From Chryseobacterium sp. R2A-55 (GTDB lineage Bacteria > Bacteroidota > Bacteroidia > Flavobacteriales > Weeksellaceae), in NCBI RefSeq assembly GCF_021401085.1, contig NZ_JACBFP010000003.1, positions 62,001 to 126,000 on the forward strand: DNA of 64,000 nucleotides, written 5' to 3'. The position numbers were made by a program, and so were the translations under genes. Positions 1 to 8,864 of the stretch are shown piece by piece (within the stretch, counting starts at the first letter, position 1; the number at the start of each line of letters is the position of its first letter). The notes under the pieces are model-generated. The model saw only the letters and a list, made by a program, of their open reading frames with translations, had not been told where the DNA came from and made no database searches.

Positions 1-1345
1 GTTTCCTTTGACTGAATAACATCGGAAGCAGATTTTCGCTTCCCAAAATCAGGGGTCCTACCCTGAAATAAGCACCAAACTGCACATCCCGATACTCATA
101 AAGTGATGAGGAAACTCCATATCCAATAACCGGCTTTTGCACCGTGTAGGAAATATGGAAGATATTGCTTCGCCTTAAAGAGTTTTCGAAAACGGGAACC
201 CGCTGAATCCAGTTGGCATGAATAAATTTGTTTGTTCCCACATTCTTGCTAAAATTCATGTGAACGCTTGTAGGAAGACCGATTTTGAATCCGCTTCCCC
301 GGAAAGATTGTTGGGGATCGCCATAAACCTCATTGCTCAAGGTTTGAAGAATTTTCTGCGGATCGTCGAACTTTTTATTTTCAAACGCTGGGTTATCCGT
401 AAGCTGAATGGCGGTTCCCGTGAAATTGTGATTTTCTCCTGTAAAATGAACATAACCGAGATCAAGGATATTCAAACTGAATTTGGTATCATATTCATCG
501 GAATTTTCATCCTGATCAATCATGGTGAGTCCAAAGTCAATTCCAAATCCGGTTCCGGCTCTTTGAGGTTCGTAACGTTTGGTGCTGAAATTATAATTGG
601 TGGCATAGCTTGCGTCTATGTCAAAATCATGGGCAGAAATAATCTTTCTGCCGACTCCCGAAGAGTCTGTTTCCGTTGTCCTTCTCAGTTCAAGCGACTT
701 TTCAGAAATTACGATCGCATCCAATCCATTTTCATACTTGATATTCCCACCGATAATCCATTGTTGATCAGCGGAGGAGAAAATCTTTGTGGCAAAATTG
801 AAACCGAATTCCGCCCAGTTCATGAAACTCATTTTCAAGGGCTGCATCACATAGCTTTCCGGTTCCAGAATTTGCTGATTGTCAAATCTAAGATAATTAT
901 CAGCATTAATCGTGGAACTCTGGGTTCTCAGTCTGGAAAATAAGCCAAATGCGTATTTCTTTTCTTTAATGGTAGTCCTGATACTGAAGGATGGACCATA
1001 AAAGTCTGAACTAAAATGGTAGGTAGTGAAATCTTTGTTGTAATAGTCAAAAACATTTGGCGTGTTTGCACCGATGATATTATTTGGAATACTCGCCGTT
1101 TTAATGGTTGATCCAGGCAAACCCAAAATGCTCTGGCTGGAAACATAGCCATAATCATTCTGCACAAAAATATCTTCGGCAATCAAGTTTACTTCCCAGG
1201 GATTCGGGTTGAGGAAAATATGCGTTGGCGAAATCCCGGCAGCATTGATTCCGCTATAAAGATCATTGCTGAAAAGGTACGATTCCTGTCCCGAAAAATG
1301 GGCAGAAAATAAGAGTGCCATCGCAAAAAAAATACTCCTATTCAA
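1..1345 (-). CDS. predicted outer-membrane protein, DUF5723-like (3' end outside window)
   Basis: An uninterrupted minus-strand frame runs from the left edge to 1345. It begins at TTG with an export signal (MNRSIFFAMALLFSAHFSGQ) and is followed by alternating polar and aromatic stretches typical of outer-membrane beta-barrels (for example NDLYSGINAAGISPTHIFLN). No ATG or GTG lies in frame before the TAG at 1346-1348 that would keep the signal peptide; an ATG at 1321 would cut it in half. The start of the mature part resembles the Bacteroidetes DUF5723 family as I remember it. A TAnnTTTG element lies about 35 nt upstream. Function is unknown; the family assignment is a recollection, not a search. 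Confidence 0.6.
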   Translation of the reverse strand, partial: MNRSIFFAMALLFSAHFSGQESYLFSNDLYSGINAAGISPTHIFLNPNPWEVNLIAEDIFVQNDYGYVSSQSILGLPGSTIKTASIPNNIIGANTPNVFDYYNKDFTTYHFSSDFYGPSFSIRTTIKEKKYAFGLFSRLRTQSSTINADNYLRFDNQQILEPESYVMQPLKMSFMNWAEFGFNFATKIFSSADQQWIIGGNIKYENGLDAIVISEKSLELRRTTETDSSGVGRKIISAHDFDIDASYATNYNFSTKRYEPQRAGTGFGIDFGLTMIDQDENSDEYDTKFSLNILDLGYVHFTGENHNFTGTAIQLTDNPAFENKKFDDPQKILQTLSNEVYGDPQQSFRGSGFKIGLPTSVHMNFSKNVGTNKFIHANWIQRVPVFENSLRRSNIFHISYTVQKPVIGYGVSSSLYEYRDVQFGAYFRVGPLILGSENLLPMLFSQRK

Positions 1346-1379
1346 CTATTTATGATTAGCATTACCTTGGTTTATCTAA

Positions 1380-1387
1380 CAAATTTA
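1380..1387 (-). promoter_or_regulatory. Bacteroidetes -7 promoter element
   Basis: TAAATTTG on the minus strand matches the TAnnTTTG consensus. It sits 34 nt before the TTG start of the outer-membrane protein. No clear -33 TTTG was found. Confidence 0.4.
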
Positions 1388-1417
1388 GTTTAAAATATTT
1401 TTGAAATCCCTGAAAAT

Positions 1418-1450
1418 AAAAAAAAGTGTACCCTCAGTTACCCTTTTTTC
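1418..1450 (-). terminator. intrinsic terminator after the M16 peptidase gene
   Basis: An inverted repeat AAAAAAG/CTTTTTT with an inner GTA/TAC pair and a run of T on the minus strand lies 17 nt after the M16 stop codon. It separates this gene from the outer-membrane protein gene. Confidence 0.55.
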
Positions 1451-1466
1451 AATGATTTTGCCCTTT

Positions 1467-4337
1467 CTAATAGCCGAAAATATCTTCCAAAGTCATTTCA
1501 TGCACCTTTCCCATTTGCTTCATGGCATTTTGATCCAGATTTTCACGCTTTCCGATAATCGCCGTATTGTAAGTCAATGGCTTTATTCTTTGATCATAAA
1601 AATAAGTCAAATCCGCCAAAGTCAATTTCTGAATTTCCGAGTACATGTCTTTTCGGATATCATCATCGACTCCCAATTTTTTGAGGTTTAATTGGTTAAA
1701 GAAAATATTGGTTCTGGTAACTCTGCTGGATGCGATTTGTTTCAGCACCGCATTTTTGGCATTTTCAAACTGGGCCGGAATCTGTGGAAAATCCGCCATC
1801 AAATCATCCATGGCGTTTACCGCTTCCGGGAGTTTGTTGGCCTGTGTTCCAATGTAGGTCGTCACATAATCCGGGTGGTTCAGTTCTGGATTTGCCGCAT
1901 AAGAAACATAAGCAGAATAGGCTAAACTCTTGCTCTCGCGGATTTCCTGGAACACGATGGACGAAAGTCCCCTTCCAAAATATTCATTGAAAACATTGAT
2001 TTTTCCAAAATTTTTCAAATCCACATTGGCTGCTTTCGCTGTTTTCGCCATTTCCGTTTGAACCATGTCATAATTCGTAAAAAACACATTTCCGGAAGTC
2101 TCCGGTTCGGGATAAATTTTTCTTTCGGGAGTCTTCAGGATTTCTTTTTGAATAAATGGTTTCACCACATTTTTAAATCCTTCAAAGTCTTTTCCGTAAA
2201 AGAAAATCTGATATTCCATTTTCAAAAGGTCCTGGATCTTTTGAGTCATTTCCTCAGACATTATGGATTTTAGTCTTTCCTCGGAGACCACATCTGTCAT
2301 TCTGGAATCTTTGCCAAATTTGGCATAATTCGAGAGGGCGTTCATGATTTGCTGCTTGTCTTTTTTGGCTACTTCTCTACTTTCCAAAACCGTGTCAACA
2401 TACTGCAGGTAAATCTTCTGATCCGGTTTGGCGCAGCTCATCCAATCTTTTAAAAGCTCAATTCCTTGAGCCATATTTTCTTCCAATCCCGCCAAAGAAA
2501 TCGTAAGCTGATCAGGACCTGTTCGGAAATCGTTGGTAATCCCCAACTTAAAAAATTCTTGCCTGAGTTCTTCCGCCGAAAGTTTCGCGGTTCCCAGATA
2601 TTGCAAAACCTGTGTTGCCAAACCAATCTCTTTGTCATGGTCACTCCCAAAGGGAAAAATAAAGTAAACCTGTGCAAGATCGTTGTACTGATTCCTTACA
2701 AAACTGACGTGCTTTTTCAACACCTTATCGGTTTCGATTTCTTTTGAATAATCAATAAAGACCGGTTGAATATCTGTGGTTTTTGCCGCCAAAATTTGCC
2801 TTAAAAACTGCGACTGATCTTCCCTGTTGATTTTTACCGGCGTTATTCCGGGATTTTCAACGCGGACTAATTTATCATTGATCCCTTTTTCTTTTCGCAC
2901 CAGAACATAATTATCCTTGAAAAAATCATTGGCGAATGTCACTACATCTTCCTTGGTTATTTTTTCATATTCATTGATCTCATTGAGTTCCTCTTCCCAG
3001 CTTTGACCACTGATATAATTATTGTAAAGTGCGGTAGCCAATCCGTTTGCTGTTTCAAAATCCTTCATCCGCTGAATCTTGAAATCGGTGACAATGGCCG
3101 GAATCAGCCAGTCTGGAAACTCCCCTTTTTTAACCAAGTCAATCTGTTCAAGCAGGAGTTCCTTCGCCTCTTCGAGCGATTGCTCATTTTTCGGAACAAT
3201 GACCAGTGAAAAATTACCGTAAGTTTTGAACGGAGAATTGTATGCCACTGCACGGAGCGCCTTTTGTTTTTGGTTAATATTGAGGTCTATCAATCCCGAT
3301 TCCCCGGAATTGCACAAAATATTCGCAACCAGGTTGGCGAGTTTTTCCTCTGGAGTCCCATAGGAAGCGCTTCTCCACGCCATCTGCAACCGTGGAGCTG
3401 TGGGACTTTTCACTATTCTTTCCACGATTTTGGTCATGGGTTCTTCCGAAATATTTGTTTTTTCAGGGAGTTTTTTGAAGGGTAACTTTCCGAAATATTC
3501 ATCAATTAATCTGATGGTTTTTTCAAAATCTAAGTCTCCCACCAAAATCATCGCGTAGTTATTGGGAACGTAGAACCTGTCGAAATATTCATGGATAGCG
3601 ACCATTGAAGGATTTTTAAGATGTTCGCCTTTCCCCAATGTGGTTTGCTGTCCATTCGGATGTTTTGGGAAAAGCGCGTCCATTACCTCATAATTCACTA
3701 AGCGCGCATCGTTGTCTTGCGCCCGGTTAAACTCCTCGTACACCGATTCTAATTCGGTATGAAATAACCTCAAAGTCAATTCAGAGAAACGTTCCTTCTC
3801 GATTTGAAGCCACTTTTCCAGCTCGTTGCTCGGGATATTATTTTTGTACACGGTTTCGTCGAGCCAGGTGTGTGCGTTGGTCCCAGTTGCACCCAAAGAA
3901 GAAATTGCTTTATCATATTCGTTTGCGATCGCGTATTTGCTTGCTTCCTGCGAAACTTCGTCAATTTTTTTATAGAGCAGCTTTTTCTTTTCAGGATCGG
4001 TTTCTGTTTTATGTTCCTCAAAAAGCTGAGAAATCTGATCAAGAAGGGGCTTTTCCTTTTCCCAGTCAGCAGTTCCTAATTTTGAGGTTCCCTTGAACAT
4101 CATGTGTTCCAGATAATGTGCCAAACCTGTATTATCAGAGGGATCGTTATTACTTCCTGTCCTTACCGGAATATAGGTTTGAATTCTGGGTGCATCATTA
4201 TTTTTGGCCAGATAAATCTTTAAACCATTTTCCAGGGTGTAAATTCTTACGCCGTTTTTATCGTTCTTAACCTTTTTGTAGGTATATCCTGATCGATCTG
4301 AGCATGTTTCTGTTTCAAATTCCTGTGCCTTCTCCAT
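1467..4337 (-). CDS. M16 (insulinase/pitrilysin-type) zinc metallopeptidase
   Basis: The 956-residue protein has the inverted zinc motif HYLEH at residues 74-78 in GLAHYLEHMMFKGT, with the expected downstream acidic ligand region (ESVYEEFNRAQD). The length fits two fused M16 halves, the second lacking zinc ligands, as in single-chain members of the family. These enzymes degrade peptides inside a closed chamber. Many related Flavobacteriales proteins carry a lipoprotein or Sec signal, but this one has none: the frame is closed by TGA two codons before the ATG and the N-terminus is hydrophilic. It is therefore either cytoplasmic or has lost its signal. It is followed by an intrinsic terminator. 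Confidence 0.9.
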   Translation of the reverse strand: MEKAQEFETETCSDRSGYTYKKVKNDKNGVRIYTLENGLKIYLAKNNDAPRIQTYIPVRTGSNNDPSDNTGLAHYLEHMMFKGTSKLGTADWEKEKPLLDQISQLFEEHKTETDPEKKKLLYKKIDEVSQEASKYAIANEYDKAISSLGATGTNAHTWLDETVYKNNIPSNELEKWLQIEKERFSELTLRLFHTELESVYEEFNRAQDNDARLVNYEVMDALFPKHPNGQQTTLGKGEHLKNPSMVAIHEYFDRFYVPNNYAMILVGDLDFEKTIRLIDEYFGKLPFKKLPEKTNISEEPMTKIVERIVKSPTAPRLQMAWRSASYGTPEEKLANLVANILCNSGESGLIDLNINQKQKALRAVAYNSPFKTYGNFSLVIVPKNEQSLEEAKELLLEQIDLVKKGEFPDWLIPAIVTDFKIQRMKDFETANGLATALYNNYISGQSWEEELNEINEYEKITKEDVVTFANDFFKDNYVLVRKEKGINDKLVRVENPGITPVKINREDQSQFLRQILAAKTTDIQPVFIDYSKEIETDKVLKKHVSFVRNQYNDLAQVYFIFPFGSDHDKEIGLATQVLQYLGTAKLSAEELRQEFFKLGITNDFRTGPDQLTISLAGLEENMAQGIELLKDWMSCAKPDQKIYLQYVDTVLESREVAKKDKQQIMNALSNYAKFGKDSRMTDVVSEERLKSIMSEEMTQKIQDLLKMEYQIFFYGKDFEGFKNVVKPFIQKEILKTPERKIYPEPETSGNVFFTNYDMVQTEMAKTAKAANVDLKNFGKINVFNEYFGRGLSSIVFQEIRESKSLAYSAYVSYAANPELNHPDYVTTYIGTQANKLPEAVNAMDDLMADFPQIPAQFENAKNAVLKQIASSRVTRTNIFFNQLNLKKLGVDDDIRKDMYSEIQKLTLADLTYFYDQRIKPLTYNTAIIGKRENLDQNAMKQMGKVHEMTLEDIFGY

Positions 4338-4402
4338 AAGTCAATTGATCATTTTGAAAATCATTAATTCCGTTCATTTTCTCCCCTTCTGATTTCAAAT
4401 AT

Positions 4403-5803
4403 CTATAATTGATGGGGTTTGAGCATGTTTTCAGGATCCAAGATTTGATCCAGTTTTTCTTGGGACAAAACTCCTTTTTCAAGCACTAAATCGTAAACGC
4501 TTTTTCCTGTTTCCAGTGCTTCTTTCGCAATTTCAGTTGAATTTTTGTAGCCGATATATGGATTTAAAGCGGTGACAATCCCAATGCTGTGCTTCACCAT
4601 ATTCAGGCAGTTTTCTTTGTTCGCAGTGATTCCGTTGACACATTTTTCTCTTAAGGTATCGAGTGCATTTCCGAGGAAAATATTGCTTTCCATGATGGCA
4701 TGGGAAAGCACCGGTTCCATCACGTTCAACTGAAGCTGACCTGCTTCTGCAGCGAAAGTAACGGTTAGATCGTTACCGATTACTTTGTAGCAGACTTGGT
4801 TCACCACCTCGGGAATTACCGGATTTACTTTTCCGGGCATAATGGAAGATCCAGGCTGCATCGGTGGCAGATTGATTTCAAAGAGTCCAGCTCTCGGCCC
4901 AGAAGCCAGCAACCTCAAATCATTACAGATCTTAGAAAGCTTTACCGCCAAACGTTTCATCGCGGAAGAATAGATCACATAAGACCCGGTATCCGGAGTG
5001 GCCTCCACCAAATTTTTTGCGGAAATAATCGGAAACCCCGAAATCTGTGCAAGGTTCTTCGCACAAAGTTTTGCGTACCCGACAGGCGCGTTCAACCCCG
5101 TCCCAATAGCAGTTGCGCCCATATTGATTTCCACGAAAAGGTTGGCGTTGGCATTTAATTTTGAAATGTCTTCCTCTAAGTTTTCCGCAAAAGCCTCAAA
5201 CTCCTGACCAAGCGTCATAGGAACTGCGTCCTGCAACTGGGTTCTACCCATTTTGATGACACCGGAGAATTCGTTTCCTTTTTCACGAAAAGCTATTACT
5301 GTTTTTTTGAGTTTTTCTACCAGTTCCAAATTCATGTTGAGCAAAGCAATTTTAATGGAAGTAGGATAAGCGTCATTGGTCGACTGAGACAGGTTGACAT
5401 GATCGTTTGGCGAACAAAACTGATAATCGCCTTTTTCTTTTCCTAATTTCTCTAAAACCCGGTTTGCAATAACCTCATTCGCATTCATATTGACCGAAGT
5501 TCCAGCTCCGCCCTGGATCATATCGATTGGAAACTCCCCGTGCAATTTTCCGGCAATGAGTTCGTCACAGGTTTCTGCAATTTTGTGGTAAAGGTTTTCT
5601 TCCAGTAAGCCCAGTTCGAAATTGGTTTTTGCAGCAGCTTTCTTCACCATCCCCAAAGCGGCGATGAAGTGCGGATACGATGAAAGCTTCTGCCCGGATA
5701 TTTTGAAATTGTCTATTGCACGCTGGGTTTGAACTCCATAATATGCATTTGCGGGAACCTGGAGCGTACCGAGCAAATCGGTCTCATTTCTGAAATTTTG
5801 CAT
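4403..5803 (-). CDS. aspA: aspartate ammonia-lyase
   Basis: At 466 residues it has the normal length of aspartase. It contains the fumarase/aspartase superfamily signature GSSIMPGKVNP, whose serine loop holds the catalytic base, and the N-terminal substrate-binding stretch ERDLLG-like (NETDLLGTLQVPANAYYGVQ). It converts L-aspartate to fumarate and ammonia in the cytoplasm. The gene is monocistronic by appearance: 65 nt separate it from the M16 gene downstream, and a strong terminator of the upstream amidase gene lies about 75 nt before its start. The closely related fumarase C is a less likely alternative. Confidence 0.93.
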   Translation of the reverse strand: MQNFRNETDLLGTLQVPANAYYGVQTQRAIDNFKISGQKLSSYPHFIAALGMVKKAAAKTNFELGLLEENLYHKIAETCDELIAGKLHGEFPIDMIQGGAGTSVNMNANEVIANRVLEKLGKEKGDYQFCSPNDHVNLSQSTNDAYPTSIKIALLNMNLELVEKLKKTVIAFREKGNEFSGVIKMGRTQLQDAVPMTLGQEFEAFAENLEEDISKLNANANLFVEINMGATAIGTGLNAPVGYAKLCAKNLAQISGFPIISAKNLVEATPDTGSYVIYSSAMKRLAVKLSKICNDLRLLASGPRAGLFEINLPPMQPGSSIMPGKVNPVIPEVVNQVCYKVIGNDLTVTFAAEAGQLQLNVMEPVLSHAIMESNIFLGNALDTLREKCVNGITANKENCLNMVKHSIGIVTALNPYIGYKNSTEIAKEALETGKSVYDLVLEKGVLSQEKLDQILDPENMLKPHQL

Positions 5804-5877
5804 AAAATTAATTTGATGAAAAGTTAAGGTTATTTACTGAATTTTAAAAATTGATTTTGACTAAAAACATAATAAAA

Positions 5878-5900
5878 TCGGACGAATTGACCTCGTCCGA
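5878..5900 (-). terminator. intrinsic terminator after the amidase gene
   Basis: A perfect 8-bp stem TCGGACGA/TCGTCCGA with a 7-nt loop is followed on the minus strand by TTTTATTA. It lies 31 nt after the amidase stop codon. Confidence 0.75.
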
Positions 5901-5930
5901 AATTCGATTTCCCCAATTAATCCTGATTGA

Positions 5931-6959
5931 TTATTTGCTGGGATATTTTTGGTTTAACGACTGAAGAATTGCCCAGGTTTCCCCATCCATCATCCCATCA
6001 CATTTTTCAGGACGGAAATGATACTGAAATGCTTCGATTGTTTTTTTCGTGGCCTCATCCATTGAACCGGAAGTCACGATATCATAACCAAAGCTCTGCA
6101 GCGCAACTTGATATTTGTAGATAAACTGGGGCGAAGTAAGATTAGTGGAAAAGTTCGGATCGTTGTTTACTGTGGTTTCCAGGAAATTTTGTTTGGCAGC
6201 TTCATCATACCACATCCCAATCTGGTATTCGTCATACAGCTGTTTCCATGGGAATTTAGGTCCCGGATCCTGTTTTCTGGTAGGCGCAATGTCTGAATGC
6301 CCCAAAATGTTGGTCGGCGCAATCATGTATCGATTCGCGATGTCTTTGACTAATGCCGCTACTTTCTTGATCTGTTCTGCATCAAAACCTCTAAAAATTC
6401 TTTGTCCGGAAGCATCGGTCGTAAAACCTGCATTCACGATTTCGATGCCGATGGAAGTATCGTTCAGCATCCTATCGGATCTCCAGGAGCTTATTCCCGC
6501 GTGATAAGCTCTTTTGTTTTCATCAACAAGTTGGTAGATTTCTCGATCGTTGTAACTATTGACCAAATAATGAGCACTCACCGACTGCTGGGTAAGAACG
6601 GTAACTGACTTATCATCGTCTAAAGCCGTGTAGTGCAGGATGATATATTTTTGTCGAAAGTTTTGAGCTACCGCAGGGAAATAAGTGTTCACGACGTGAT
6701 ATCCTGCAGGATTTGCAGAAACTATGGACCCATAGCTAATGGTATTATCATTTTTCGTCGGATCGGCAATATTGACGCGGTAGAAATCGTAACCACCTTC
6801 ATGTTTTACTGCCGGTTTTGGTGGAGCGGGAGGTTTTGTGGTTGCAGAAATGTTATTTCCGGTAGGTTTGGGTTTCACCTGATTATATTTAACGGGCTTT
6901 TGACTGCTACATGAAATCACCAAAACACTTAACCCAATGACAAATAATGTATTACGCAT
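5931..6959 (-). CDS. N-acetylmuramoyl-L-alanine amidase, lipoprotein (AmiD-like)
   Basis: A lipoprotein signal (MRNTLFVIGLSVLVISCSSQ, lipobox before Cys) is followed by a proline-rich linker and an Amidase_2 domain with zinc and catalytic signatures (YIILHYTALDD; ILGHSDIAPTRKQDPGPKFPW), then a C-terminal peptidoglycan-binding repeat (FGYDIVTSGSMDEATKKTIE, GEIWAIL-type ending). It cleaves the bond between muramic acid and the stem peptide and probably acts at the outer membrane in wall recycling, as E. coli AmiD does. I chose the ATG at 6959 because an A-rich stretch precedes it and the signal peptide is then compact; ATGs at 6983 and 6998 are possible. Confidence 0.88.
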   Translation of the reverse strand: MRNTLFVIGLSVLVISCSSQKPVKYNQVKPKPTGNNISATTKPPAPPKPAVKHEGGYDFYRVNIADPTKNDNTISYGSIVSANPAGYHVVNTYFPAVAQNFRQKYIILHYTALDDDKSVTVLTQQSVSAHYLVNSYNDREIYQLVDENKRAYHAGISSWRSDRMLNDTSIGIEIVNAGFTTDASGQRIFRGFDAEQIKKVAALVKDIANRYMIAPTNILGHSDIAPTRKQDPGPKFPWKQLYDEYQIGMWYDEAAKQNFLETTVNNDPNFSTNLTSPQFIYKYQVALQSFGYDIVTSGSMDEATKKTIEAFQYHFRPEKCDGMMDGETWAILQSLNQKYPSK

Positions 6960-7017
6960 TATCGCTGATTTTTTAGGATTCATTATCCAAAAATACAAAA
7001 AAAATTAAGTAATATTT

Positions 7018-7049
7018 TTTGGTTAATTTGGAAAACAATTATATATTTG
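7018..7049 (+). promoter_or_regulatory. promoter of the tRNA unit
   Basis: TTTG at 7018-7021 and TATATTTG at 7042-7049, 20 nt apart, match the Bacteroidetes -33/-7 consensus. The tRNA-Ser gene starts 43 nt downstream. Confidence 0.65.
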
Positions 7050-7091
7050 CACTCGCAATTACAGAAAAGGAGATCTTAAAAAAATTGCTAA

Positions 7092-7176
7092 GGAGGGTTG
7101 CCGGAGTGGTTAACGGAGCAGTTTGCTAAACTGTCGACCCGCAAGGGTCGCGTGGGTTCGAATCCCACACCCTCCG
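7092..7176 (+). tRNA. tRNA-Ser (GCT)
   Basis: The acceptor stem GGAGGGT/ACCCTCC, the long variable arm of a class II tRNA and a T arm around GTTCGAATCC are all present. The anticodon GCT at 7125-7127 lies in the loop TTGCTAA. CCA is not encoded. Confidence 0.95.
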
Positions 7177-7196
7177 CAACCTTTGGACAATTTACT

Positions 7197-7271
7197 CGGG
7201 GCGTAGCGTAGTCCGGTCATCGCGCCTGGTTTGGGACCAGGAGGTCGCAGGTTCGAATCCTGCCGCCCCGA
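7197..7271 (+). tRNA. tRNA-Pro (TGG)
   Basis: The acceptor stem is CGGGGCG/CGCCCCG, and the anticodon arm CCTGG/CCAGG holds the loop TTTGGGA with anticodon TGG. It lies 20 nt after tRNA-Ser. CCA is not encoded. Confidence 0.95.
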
Positions 7272-7280
7272 CAATTTTGG

Positions 7281-7303
7281 AATTCCTTCGGGAATTTTTT
7301 TTT
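7281..7303 (+). terminator. intrinsic terminator between tRNA-Pro and tRNA-Arg
   Basis: The stem AATTCC/GGAATT closes a C(TTCG)G tetraloop and runs into a tract of T. It lies only 8 nt before tRNA-Arg, so tRNA-Arg depends on read-through, on processing of the longer transcript, or on a promoter I could not see. Confidence 0.65.
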
Positions 7304-7311
7304 ACCTTAAT

Positions 7312-7385
7312 GGGTGCGTAGCTCAGCTGGATAGAGCATCTGCCTTCTAAGCAGACGGTCCCAGGTTCGAATCCTGGCGCGCTCA
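7312..7385 (+). tRNA. tRNA-Arg (TCT), prophage integration site
   Basis: The acceptor stem GGGTGCG/CGCGCTC includes G-T wobbles, and the anticodon loop CTTCTAA carries TCT. The 3' part from 7343 onward is the prophage attachment core and is repeated at 52693-52736. The tRNA stays intact because the phage restores its 3' half. Confidence 0.95.
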
Positions 7386-7386
7386 C
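7343..7386 (+). repeat. attL core (44 bp)
   Basis: Identical to 52693-52736. The repeat starts in the tRNA-Arg anticodon loop and extends one base past the discriminator base, which is typical of tRNA-directed phage integration. Confidence 0.95.
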
Positions 7387-7389
7387 TAT

Positions 7390-7421
7390 CTCGGAATCCT
7401 TTCCCACAATGGGATTCCGAG
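7390..7421 (+). terminator. phage stem-loop directly behind tRNA-Arg
   Basis: A perfect 10-bp stem CTCGGAATCC/GGATTCCGAG with a 12-nt loop starts 5 nt after the tRNA. Only a short T run follows. It probably replaces the host terminator that the insertion moved to 52741. Confidence 0.55.
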
Positions 7422-7452
7422 CATCTTTAAAAATTTCAACACAGGTAGTTTT

Positions 7453-7480
7453 ACGTTGATATCAACGTCAATGTCAACAT
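7453..7480. promoter_or_regulatory. palindrome and repeats between attL and the integrase
   Basis: A perfect 16-bp palindrome ACGTTGATATCAACGT (7453-7468) is followed by the imperfect palindrome AATGTCAACATT (7469-7480 approximately). Together they give three copies of TCAA(C/T)GT-like units in front of the integrase. They are candidates for integrase arm sites, excisionase sites or an operator. Confidence 0.4.
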
Positions 7481-7493
7481 TAAAACTGCTGCA

Positions 7494-8735
7494 ATGAGAA
7501 AAAAGCTTAAAGAACTCCCAAACGGATGCTCCCGCACCGAGGTATTCGTATCCCCAAAAAATTACAAATCGATAAAAAACAAATCACAGCTGCCAAAGTA
7601 TTGGTTTGTAGAGTGCCGTTTTTTTGATCCACATTTTGCCGAAAAATATCCGGCCGGCTTTCAGTACCGGAAAAAGTTTTCCGGCGCCTCTATCCAGGAA
7701 CTGAAAACGGCCGCCGAAATCTACAAGGACGAGATGGAGAATACCCTTGATGTCCTCAAGTACAATCCTCTTTCGAAAATTTACATGAACGATAGGAGTT
7801 CGGATCTTCATCCCGGACTATATTTTGTCGAGGCGTTGGAAAAGACTTTCGAGAAGCTAAAAACAAAATATAAAACGAATGAACACCGAAAGCAGGTACG
7901 CTGCATGATCGCAAGAATTAAGAGCCTGCAATATAAAGCACGTCTGGATCTCGTACGAATTACAGAAATTAGAACCTGGCATATAAAGAACCTACTAGAT
8001 ATTATGGATCTGACAGATTCGGTTTACAATAAATTCCGAAATTATTTAAGCACGTTGTTCAAAGAGCTTGCACAATACGGATGTGTGGACACGAATTATA
8101 TCCGTGATATTTCCAAACGTGAAGAGAATCCGAAAGTAAGAAAGGTGCTGACTCCAGAAAAATTTGAATTCGTATTCAACTATCTGAAGGAAAACCTTCC
8201 GGAGTTTTTCAGATATGCAACCATATTCCATTATTCTGGCGCCAGATCTTCCGAGCTGATGAGGTTGAAGCGTTCGGATGTAGATTTTGAAAGACGCGAA
8301 TTCCGAGTACTGGTATTGAAAGGAAGAAAACACAGCTGGGAAACGAAGGCGATAATTCCGTCCGCGGCACCTTATTGGGAAAGCCTACTCCAGGAAAGCA
8401 TCTATGATGATGAGTATATGTTTTCGCATTTCCAATGTCCCGGAGATACTAAAATTTCAGCGCGGGCAATTACCCAGAAGTGGAATAGGCACGTCAAGAA
8501 TTCTAAAGAAATTAAAGATTTGGATGGCAATATCATTGAGGTTGATGAGGACTTCTACTCCCTTAAACACCTATTCTTGGAGAAACTTGACCAGATGCAG
8601 GACGAAACACCAATAATCGACATCAACCTGGCTCAGGGTGCAGCCAGCCATAAATCAAATCGGACCACCGGAATTTATACGGTTGGAAGAAAAAACAGAG
8701 CAGTTGAATATTTGAAGAATGTGAATATTTCATGA
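7494..8735 (+). CDS. int: tyrosine-recombinase integrase
   Basis: The 413-residue protein has a SAM-like core-binding region (about 110-205) and a catalytic domain. Visible active-site residues are Arg251 (GARSSELM), a basic patch near 276-280, the box II sequence YSLKH (355-359), His386 and the nucleophile Tyr395 (TTGIYTVGRK). The usual second arginine is a lysine (K358); YSxKH is, to my knowledge, common in Bacteroidetes phage integrases. It catalyses recombination between attP and tRNA-Arg and lies 107 nt from attL, reading inward. The ATG at 7494 is the first in frame. Confidence 0.93.
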   Translation: MRKKLKELPNGCSRTEVFVSPKNYKSIKNKSQLPKYWFVECRFFDPHFAEKYPAGFQYRKKFSGASIQELKTAAEIYKDEMENTLDVLKYNPLSKIYMNDRSSDLHPGLYFVEALEKTFEKLKTKYKTNEHRKQVRCMIARIKSLQYKARLDLVRITEIRTWHIKNLLDIMDLTDSVYNKFRNYLSTLFKELAQYGCVDTNYIRDISKREENPKVRKVLTPEKFEFVFNYLKENLPEFFRYATIFHYSGARSSELMRLKRSDVDFERREFRVLVLKGRKHSWETKAIIPSAAPYWESLLQESIYDDEYMFSHFQCPGDTKISARAITQKWNRHVKNSKEIKDLDGNIIEVDEDFYSLKHLFLEKLDQMQDETPIIDINLAQGAASHKSNRTTGIYTVGRKNRAVEYLKNVNIS

Positions 8736-8746
8736 TGACAATAAAA

Positions 8747-8773
8747 AAGCGGCCATCGTGGGAATGGCCGCTT
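8747..8773 (-). terminator. terminator at the integrase 3' end
   Basis: The 10-bp stem AAGCGGCCAT/ATGGCCGCTT starts 12 nt after the integrase stop codon. The T run is on the minus-strand side (TTTTTTAT), so it works best against leftward transcripts but may act on both strands. Confidence 0.6.
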
Positions 8774-8787
8774 CAACAATTTTCAAA

Positions 8788-8820
8788 AGCTTTGCAATGA
8801 GCTTTGCAATGAGCTTTGCG
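8788..8820 (+). repeat. 12-bp tandem repeat, 2.75 copies
   Basis: AGCTTTGCAATG is repeated at 8788-8799 and 8800-8811, with a partial third copy at 8812-8820. It lies between the integrase and the next small plus-strand gene. Function unknown. Confidence 0.8.
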
Positions 8821-8864
8821 CAAAGGTATGAAAATTTATCTGCCATAATTCCATATTTTTGACC

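Noticed and set aside
218-943. 241-codon plus-strand frame at the left edge
   Set aside because: It is antisense to the open outer-membrane-protein frame (1-1345), which has a signal peptide and better composition; the plus frame is a shadow.
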